DNA from: Bacteroidota bacterium | Lineage (GTDB): Bacteria; Bacteroidota; Ignavibacteria; UBA10030; UBA8401 | Length of the DNA: 64,000 nucleotides | Assembly: GCA_041658205.1 (NCBI GenBank) | Contig: JBBAAO010000002.1 | Location: forward strand, 372,001 to 436,000 | Direction of reading: 5' to 3' | In this document: positions 54,791 through 62,800 of the stretch, piece after piece | Position numbering within the stretch: the first letter of the stretch is position 1 | How the letters are laid out: each line of letters starts with the position of its first letter | The notes under the pieces: model-generated | The model's input: only the letters and a program-made list of their open reading frames with translations | What the model was told of the DNA's origin: nothing | Databases searched by the model: none | Made by a program: the position numbers and the translations under genes

Positions 54791-55804
54791 ATGAAATTTA
54801 TTTTCTTTTTTATTACTGCATTTACCTTTGTTTTTGCTCAAACGATAACGAAATCGTTTCAACAAGGGAAAGATGGATATTGGGGAGCCAAGGCGGTTGA
54901 TATTTCGAGTCTTGGGTATGGAACAAGTGGGAATATCAACGGAACAACCTTTGCCGATGGAAATTCTGATTGGTGCATAGGATATCTTTCAAAGACCGTC
55001 CATGCATATGATATTTTTCCGTTGATGAGATTCGATAGTTTGGACAAATACATTCCGAAAAATGCGGAGATCAAATCAGCAAAATTGACATTAACATTTG
55101 TGCAATGGGATAAACCGGTGAGAGTGGTCGGGAAATATCTTGCGGTAGATTGGTTTGCCGATGTTGTCGATCCATCCGGCGGCGTAGGTTCTGCACAGAT
55201 AGGATGGGAAACGCGGAAACAGAATGTTGCGTGGGGAGGAAAAGGAGCAAGCCAATCAGGAGTTGATTATGTAGCAAACAAATTATTTATCATACCGGAT
55301 AAGGAGAATAAAATCCCGGCCAATGGTTCTGTTTCCTATACAGTTTTGCTGGACAATGATATTGTAAAGAGCTGGCTGGAACCGGAAAAGAATTTTGGTT
55401 TTAAATTGGAAACAGATACCGTTGGAATTCATATCTACGTTTCACAGCCGCAGAGGCATCTCTTTGGTACACAGCCAAAACTGACGATTGAATATATTGT
55501 TCCGGTAACGACGATTGGCAAAGAACAAAAAGCAGTGAACACATTTACTCTTTTGCAAAATTATCCTAATCCCTTTAATCCGACGACAATGATTGATTTT
55601 ACGGTTCAGATTTCAGCATTTACCTCACTAAAAATTTATGATGCTCTTGGCAGGGAAGTGGCAACACTGGTAGATGAATACCTCGAATCCGGCGTTCACC
55701 ATCAACAAACATTTGATGCAGGAAATTATTCAAGCGGAATATATTTTGCCAAACTACAAAGCGGCAAATACATTCAACTGAAGAAAATGATACTCGTCAA
55801 ATAA
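54791..55804 (+). CDS. DNRLRE-type secreted protein with T9SS sorting domain
   Basis: 337 residues from ATG 54791 (MKFIFFFITAFTFVFAQ signal peptide); an in-frame ATG at 54647 lies inside the previous gene and is rejected. The mature part has the beta-sandwich pattern of the DNRLRE/CBM96-like domain: LMRFDSLDKYIPKNAEIKSAKLTLTF and LAVDWFADVVDPSG, which are carbohydrate- or polysaccharide-associated in secreted proteins. The T9SS tail (LLQNYPNPFNPTTMIDF, FTSLKIYDALGREVATLVDE) closely resembles that of the gene at 50321. It follows the HzsA-like gene by 16 bases and may be its partner. Confidence 0.78.
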   Translation: MKFIFFFITAFTFVFAQTITKSFQQGKDGYWGAKAVDISSLGYGTSGNINGTTFADGNSDWCIGYLSKTVHAYDIFPLMRFDSLDKYIPKNAEIKSAKLTLTFVQWDKPVRVVGKYLAVDWFADVVDPSGGVGSAQIGWETRKQNVAWGGKGASQSGVDYVANKLFIIPDKENKIPANGSVSYTVLLDNDIVKSWLEPEKNFGFKLETDTVGIHIYVSQPQRHLFGTQPKLTIEYIVPVTTIGKEQKAVNTFTLLQNYPNPFNPTTMIDFTVQISAFTSLKIYDALGREVATLVDEYLESGVHHQQTFDAGNYSSGIYFAKLQSGKYIQLKKMILVK

Positions 55805-56060
55805 TCTGCACACTTCAAAAATACACTTTTCACACTGATGCCTGCTTCGGATTTCGGAATATTACTACGAAAAATACACGATACCGATACCAAGGATAAT
55901 CACGAGCATAAACAAATTTGGTATGCAAACATTGCGCACCAATGCATTGTTTGCATGTGTCATACTTCAGCAGCAATTGTTTTTCTCAGTTTCCCTTGAA
56001 AATATTTGGCATTGAGTTTGAAGTATATTCGCCATACCATTTCTTAATACTTGGGGGATT

Positions 56061-57899
56061 ATGAGATTATCTTTACTTTTTGTAATACTGCTGACGGAAG
56101 TTTCTTTTGGACAATCAGCTGATGCTATTGCCACTGTCAATGTTAACACTGTTATTAATCCCCGCTCGTCTCTTCTTTTGGGAATCACGTTCGATGCACG
56201 CTCAAGCATGAGAGGGAATTCCGGTCCTGTTGGATATCACGATACGAATGGCGTTATCCTACCGGAGATACAAACTATCTTCGGAGATTTTCCTATGTCA
56301 ACACTCCGGTATCCTGCTAACGCCGTTATGTCCGGATTTGATTGGAAGAAGTCGGTCGGTCCGGCTGCAAAACGTCAATCACAGGACATTGGCGGTAATG
56401 TTCCTTCTCAGCCGCTGAAATTTGGATTTGACGAATTCATGGCGATGACGAAATCACGTGGAGCGCTTCCGAAAGATATTCAAATAATGGTAACGATCTA
56501 TTCCAAGTCAACATCGGGATTGAAACTGATTCAATCCCAAGCAGCGATCGATGATCCAGCGCAATCTGCTGCAGATTTGGTAGAATATGCAAATGCACCA
56601 AACAATGGGAAAAATTGGGGCGGAGGAATTGATTGGGCAGCCGTCAGAGATTCCAATGGACATCCCGAACCGTATGGCATTGAAATATGGAATTTGGGAA
56701 ACGAACCATGGGCATCGGGCGAATTTGGCAACGATTCTGTTGGAGCCAATAATTATGTTGCAATGATACAACCAATTTTGGATTCGATGCTTTTGCGAGA
56801 TCCAACGATTAAGATTACTGTTCCAGCGACCGGACCGGCAACATCTCAATGGAATACCAAAATGATGAATCATCCTTCTCTGAAAGGAAAGCTATATGGA
56901 CTCTCTCCCCATTTTTTCCCTGACGAGACTGTTGTGAATGGTACGCTTGGACTTGGAATTGCAAAGGTAGAGAGCGGAATAATTGCGATTGCCGATTCTG
57001 CGAAAGCAAAAGGATTGAAAGTAATTGTTGGAGATTATGCTCACAATGTTCCAACGCTCAACGGAGTGCCTACAGGAAATCCTGATCTTGCCATGCAATG
57101 GCAGGGAGCGAATCTCTGTGCAGATTTTCTGCTGTTGATGAGTCAAATAAAAAATGTTGAGCGTGTCAATTTTTGGGCGTATGGGCTTGTTCCCGCCACG
57201 TGGCATCCTATCCGGCTAAATTCTCCTGGAAATTATACACTGATGCCCGCTGCAGCACTCTATAAAAAATTGTCCCAATTGTTTTTAGATCGATCGGTTG
57301 CAGTAACAACTACATCTCCCAAAGGAAGCGACGGAAATTCATATTCCGTTCGAGCAGGAGCATTTATCTCATCAGATTCGTCATTATTGAATGTTATTGC
57401 AGTAAACCGGGACAAAAATGATTCTCATATATTTCAAACAAATGGCTTAAGCAATTATTCGGTAACAACATCTCGTCTGCTTACGGCAACTTCATTAACG
57501 TCCGAAATTATTTTGGATAATACTGTTGCCAGTGACCCAGCCGGTAATTTTACTCTATCACCGATGAGTGTGTTAATCCTTCAGTATCAAAAAAAGAAGC
57601 CTACCGCCGTGAATCACAATGGTGTGAATGTCTCGACATTTTTATTGTATCAAAACTATCCCAATCCGTTTAATCCAACGACAACAATAGGATTTACGAT
57701 TCAAGAATCAGGATTCACCTCATTAAAAATATTTGATGCACTTGGAAGGGAAGTAACAACATTGGTCAATGAACACCTTGAAGCAAACGTCTCTCATCAA
57801 AAGACATTCGATGCTTCTGCTCTTGCGGGAGGCGTATATTTTTATCGGCTGACAAATAATTCACGCAGTGAGATGAAGAAAATGGTACTGCTGAAGTAA
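56061..57899 (+). CDS. GH-A clan glycoside hydrolase-like protein (GH51/39-type) with T9SS sorting domain
   Basis: 612 residues, signal peptide MRLSLLFVILLTEVSFGQ. A TIM-barrel region (about 30-410) with PMSTLRYPANAVMSGFDWKK, resembling the LRYPGG...W motif of GH51/GH39-type enzymes, and the acid/base motif IEIWNLGNEPWASG with Glu215. The strand where the nucleophile is expected reads KVIVGDYAHN, with Asp325 instead of Glu, so either an Asp nucleophile, a different nucleophile or an inactive relative. A beta-sandwich (about 410-515) follows, then the T9SS tail from about 530 (LLYQNYPNPFNPTTTIGF). Likely acts on plant- or microbe-derived polysaccharide. Confidence 0.75.
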   Translation: MRLSLLFVILLTEVSFGQSADAIATVNVNTVINPRSSLLLGITFDARSSMRGNSGPVGYHDTNGVILPEIQTIFGDFPMSTLRYPANAVMSGFDWKKSVGPAAKRQSQDIGGNVPSQPLKFGFDEFMAMTKSRGALPKDIQIMVTIYSKSTSGLKLIQSQAAIDDPAQSAADLVEYANAPNNGKNWGGGIDWAAVRDSNGHPEPYGIEIWNLGNEPWASGEFGNDSVGANNYVAMIQPILDSMLLRDPTIKITVPATGPATSQWNTKMMNHPSLKGKLYGLSPHFFPDETVVNGTLGLGIAKVESGIIAIADSAKAKGLKVIVGDYAHNVPTLNGVPTGNPDLAMQWQGANLCADFLLLMSQIKNVERVNFWAYGLVPATWHPIRLNSPGNYTLMPAAALYKKLSQLFLDRSVAVTTTSPKGSDGNSYSVRAGAFISSDSSLLNVIAVNRDKNDSHIFQTNGLSNYSVTTSRLLTATSLTSEIILDNTVASDPAGNFTLSPMSVLILQYQKKKPTAVNHNGVNVSTFLLYQNYPNPFNPTTTIGFTIQESGFTSLKIFDALGREVTTLVNEHLEANVSHQKTFDASALAGGVYFYRLTNNSRSEMKKMVLLK

Positions 57900-58022
57900 G
57901 GGCAAAAATTAATTTCGTATATTTTAAAATAACGTAACTGCTCAGCTGTTATGAGGGAAGATCATGAAGTCCTTTCCTGAGCGTAGCGAAGAATCTGGAA
58001 AAACTATAAAACAAGATATCGC

Positions 58023-59360
58023 ATGAGATATTTTTACATCGCAATTTTATTTTTTCTTGTTCACTCATCAGTATTAGCACAATTCATTATCTCTCCCGGT
58101 TTGTACACATTAGGAACCTCAGATAAACCGACCCCTGAAAATCTTGTCAATCTACCGTTTATTGACGGAGTCGTAATCCGAACGAAGTGGGAAATTGTTG
58201 AGAAACAACCCGGTCAATTCGATTGGTCGTATATCGACTCCGAAGTGAAGAATGCCAAAAAATTTGGGAAGAAATCGGTAATCCAGATTTTGGGGAGTCC
58301 GGTGTGGATACGAGACTCGCTCGGCGCACAGGTATATTTTTATCTTGATCAAAATGAGTATCACCCAACATTTGGTGATACGCTGTTCGACTATGTACCG
58401 TGGGACAACATCTATCTTCAGCGTGTTACAAATGTAATTACGGCGCTTGGAGCAAAATATGCAGCCGACACAAATATTGCTTCTATCAACGCTGTCTCCG
58501 GAAGTATTTCGCGAAATTTGCCGGAAAAAATCGCCGATGGCAGAAACTTTTGGGAAGTATATCATTACAATCCCGATACACTCGTGGCGAAACTATGCAA
58601 GGTGTTGGATCACTATATGATTGCATTTCCGCACACACCGTTATGGAGTTCAATGGATTATGTGTCGTTCGAAACAAAGGCAACGGGAAAAAGCCGTAAC
58701 TACGTCTGCGGAGAATATGCAAAATATGGTGTTGCCAAATATCCTGATCGGTTCGGATTGTGGCGAGAAGATATCAGCGGATGTACCGTTTATCCGCCGA
58801 ATTCAGGGTCACAATGGAGTGTGATGAATACATATCCTGAACGGACCGGCGCGCAGATGCTCTGGCATGTTCAGGATGGTCCAGCGCGGATGAATCAGTG
58901 TGGAATTTCAGATTCGACGAAAGCAGGTGTAATGAAAGCAGCGCTGGAAAAAGGAAGAAAATTCGGCATGCGATATTTTGAAGTATATGGCAGTGATGTG
59001 AAAGATACTTCATTACATGCTGTATTCACCTCCTTTGCAGAGCAACTCCGATCAAAACTAACGGAAGCAAAACAAGAAAACGAAAATTCCAACGTTGACC
59101 ATTTTGAATTATTCCAAAACTATCCCAATCCGTTTAATCCAATAACAACAATCAGTTATCATTTAAGAGAAGGGAGTCATGTAGAGTTGACCGTACGCGA
59201 TATTTTAGGAAAAACGGTGGCTACAATAATAAAAGCTTCACAGGAGGCGGGATATCATTCTAAACAATTTGAAGCTTCACAATTTTCTAGTGGAATCTAT
59301 TTTGTACAATTACGAGGCGGAGTATCAATGCGTATCATAAAAATGCAATTAGTGAAATAA
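58023..59360 (+). CDS. TIM-barrel glycosidase-like protein (GH42-like) with T9SS sorting domain
   Basis: 445 residues; signal peptide MRYFYIAILFFLVHSSVLAQ. The barrel opens with GVVIRTKWEIVEKQPGQFDWSYIDSEV, a strand-helix pattern typical of GH42 and related families, and ends with MRYFEVYGSDV, where Glu would be the nucleophile position. I cannot see the expected NE-type acid/base segment; SINAVSGSISRNLPEK stands about where it would be. Hence a divergent or non-catalytic relative. The C-terminal T9SS tail is LFQNYPNPFNPITTISY with VELTVRDILGKTVAT. Confidence 0.65.
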   Translation: MRYFYIAILFFLVHSSVLAQFIISPGLYTLGTSDKPTPENLVNLPFIDGVVIRTKWEIVEKQPGQFDWSYIDSEVKNAKKFGKKSVIQILGSPVWIRDSLGAQVYFYLDQNEYHPTFGDTLFDYVPWDNIYLQRVTNVITALGAKYAADTNIASINAVSGSISRNLPEKIADGRNFWEVYHYNPDTLVAKLCKVLDHYMIAFPHTPLWSSMDYVSFETKATGKSRNYVCGEYAKYGVAKYPDRFGLWREDISGCTVYPPNSGSQWSVMNTYPERTGAQMLWHVQDGPARMNQCGISDSTKAGVMKAALEKGRKFGMRYFEVYGSDVKDTSLHAVFTSFAEQLRSKLTEAKQENENSNVDHFELFQNYPNPFNPITTISYHLREGSHVELTVRDILGKTVATIIKASQEAGYHSKQFEASQFSSGIYFVQLRGGVSMRIIKMQLVK

Positions 59361-59824
59361 AAAACGTATACGATTCAAACAGCACCCAAAAAAATGCAAA
59401 GTTGTTAGGTTACAACCGGCACGGTTTTTACCGTGCCTGTATTTTTTTAAACCGACTCATAACCGCCCATGAGAGTCAAAAATAATATCAAGACGCGTTT
59501 GTCCGAATAAAACTCCTGGGTAAGTTCGGAAAACAAAAGAAATGTGTTTGAATGTTGAGATAGAATATCGTTGTCCTTGATAAGGTATGGTCGGACTATA
59601 TCCTCAAAAAAGGAATTATGTATAACTCATTATCTTTTGGGTAAGATATTTTAGTACATTTAAAGGTCGGCCCAAAAATCGAGATTTGTCATTACGATCC
59701 ATAGTCTGGCAAAGAGGGTAATACGTATTGGGTCGGAGATTCTTTCGGTTGTTGTTGTTGAAAACGGCCAACTGAGATTTTTATATTTGAAATCACTCTT
59801 CGCAATATTTCAATGGTGAACGGT
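59361..59824. other. 464-base intergenic region upstream of the giant secreted gene
   Basis: Holds the hairpin at 59418-59448; beyond that I see no ORF, RNA gene or strong palindrome. The promoter of the giant gene probably lies between 59640 and 59820, but no convincing match was picked. Confidence 0.5.
59418..59448 (+). terminator. Rho-independent terminator closing the T9SS run
   Basis: 8-bp stem GGCACGGT (59418-59425) with ACCGTGCC (59430-59437), TTTT loop, followed by GTATTTTTTT. It separates the glycosidase-like gene from the giant beta-helix gene. Confidence 0.75.
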
Positions 59825-62800
59825 ATGAAGAAAATATTTTTTCTAATAGCATTCCTTTTCAGTGTATCGCTTCCCGCCCAAATAAAAGTATGGAGTCAAT
59901 CCACTGAAGCTGATTTTTCCAAGGGTATGTTTAATCGTACTGTCACTGTTGTCAATACTGATGGTGAAGTGCAATTGATTCATCCCGTAACGCGGGAGGG
60001 GAATCCCGCGCTTGACGCAACAACACCGCGAAATGTCAGTTACGATGATCAAGGAAATTACCTGAAAGGGTGGATTACTTCAAAAAAAGTGTATATCCAA
60101 AAATTTAATTCCCAAGGACAACAGTTAAGCGGAGCAATTGAGGTTTCGGAAAGGACTAAGACCGATGGTATAACGGTTGGAGTTGGTTTATTGAATGATG
60201 GACGTTTTGCGGTCAGTTGGGCAGAAAATTTCGATTCAACGAACGGATTTTCCTACACTCCGCGTTATGTTCAATTCTTTACCACTGCGAATGAGAAAAT
60301 TGGAAGTAATACACGTATTTTTGGACTGAGTAATGCCACGCACAGTATACCGCGCCCTATTGTTGACCAGATCAATAAACGTTTTTTTATTATCGGTACG
60401 GAAGGAAATTCAACAATAGGATTTCAATCGTACGGGTGGTTTTACACTCCCGAAGGGACTAAACTAAGAGATTCTATTAAAATTGTTCCTGCAAGCATCA
60501 CAAAAAATGAATACCACATCGATGGTGCGTTCCACAATGGGAAGTTTGCACTCGTATGGGATGGAGGAGATGATAATGTCGGGCCAGACGAAACCTATTT
60601 TACGCTTGCCGACTCAAACGGCAATTTATTGTTGTCACCTGTTATTGCAAACGGTTCTGCTCCCAAAGGGAGTTCTTCTCTTGTCGTATTTGACGCCGCC
60701 GGCAACAGCTGCGTAACATGGAATTATGTACCGGGTGTGTATCCTGGTCCCCCCGGACAAATCTATAGTCAGACATTTGATTTCACCGGGAACAAAATCG
60801 GAAGTTCGAAGCGGCTGACGGATCTTGTCAGTGGAGATATTTACTGGAAGGAGATGTTTTCCGCTAACGGAATGTTCAAATTGGGGTACGGTGTGGGATT
60901 TCATGATGGCCAGCCCGAACAACAATGGGCTTCGTTTTGGAAGGTACAAAATGCAACTTCCGGAAATTTTATCTCACAAATTTTTGACGCAGGAGTTCAG
61001 CAAACACACTATAAAACTTTCTCTTGGAATGGTGTTACACCCACAGGGACATCACTGAAATTTCAGTTACGATCTTCCAAAACACAAGATGAAATCCAAT
61101 CTTCGCAATGGAGCGGTCCAACATCGGGATTGGATTATTATACAAATGCTTTGGAAGAAAACATTAACTCAGCAATAAGTCAGAAAAGATTCATTCAGGT
61201 AAAAGCATTTTTTAGGTCTGAAACGAATGGAAATACTCCGGTGCTAAACGATTTTAGTATTACCTATTCATCTTCTGATTCAATAGCTCCAGCCCCGATT
61301 TCGAATATCACTGCTCATGGTGAGCACCATCGGAATATGATCGGATGGACAAAAAGCCCGTCGACCGATGTCAAATCGTATCGAATTTACCGTGCGGAAG
61401 GTGTGAAAAATTTCGACTTGGGGACTTTTGTTGTTATACCATCCAATACGGCTTCGTACATCGATTCCTCTGTTTCGTTTGATATACTCTATCGGTATGG
61501 TGTTACTGCTGTGGACAGCACATTTAATGAAAGCGTCATGATCGAGAGCGGATCATTTTCTCCAAAAGTGATGAAAATTTTTGTTTCATCATCGGGAACG
61601 GAGGCAGGGGACGGATCGGCATCTCATCCATTCGCAACAATCCCTAAAGCGATTGAATATTCATATAAGGGGGATACCGTATATGTACTCCCGGGCGATT
61701 ATCGAGGAGATATTGTGATGAAGGAGGGGATCTCATTAATTGGCGCAGGTGCTTCAATAACACGATTGATAGAGCCGGTGGGATCCACTTCTTTTTCAAC
61801 GGCAAGCCACACCGTTGTCAAAGGATTTTCGTTTGTTTTACGTGGTATATGGTGCTATGGATCGGATGTACTGGTGACGGAAAATATTTTCACCGGTACA
61901 GGGAGTGATCTTGGGATTGGTATTTGGAACAACGCTGTTGTGGTAATCAGTAAAAACATTATTTCAAACTTCTTTGTTGGCATACAAATCAGGGCAAACA
62001 GAGCTGATATACGGAACAATATCATTCAGTCAGGAATTTGCATTCAGGTGTGGGGAGGGAATGACAATATTGTGAATAATATATTTGTGTTGAAGGCTGG
62101 ATTGATCGGTATACAATGCACTCGCGGAGCGGTTACTCTTCGCAACAATTGTATTGCCGGTTTTCCGCCACCCGGCACCTATATTACTTCCATTCAAAAT
62201 ACCATCAATATTTCATTGCAGCTACTGTATAATGATCGATGGGGATTCAACAGTGCTTCGGATATAGCATTAAGTTCAACAGAAATTTCCGTCGATCCGA
62301 TGTTTGTGAGCAAAGAAAAAAACAATTTTCATCTGAAAAGCGGTTCCCCGTGCATCAATGCCGGAGATCCATCATCGGAATATAATGATAAGGATGGTTC
62401 CAGGAATGATATCGGAGCATACGGCGGACCAGATCCGATGCCGGAAGATCTTAGCGCGGCTTTTTCCACAGAACTTTCGGTAAAAGGAGGGACCGGATTT
62501 CCAGGAGATACCGTAGCGGTTAATGTTCTTCTTTCGGTGGCAGCCGGAGTACAGAAAATACATATGGATATTACATTTGATGAGAATATTGGAACATTCA
62601 TCGATGCGTCAACGGCTTCATTGACAAACGCATTTACCGTTTCTGTTGAGGGAATTCAAAAGGGAAAACGGTCTATTCATCTTAATGGTCCTTCGGAAAT
62701 TCTTTCGGGCGGCGGACCCGTTGCAGTCGTACGATTCAAAACTAATCCATCGATTACCAATACGACGCGCAGTGCCGTTGAACTTTCCGGAGAGATTTTT

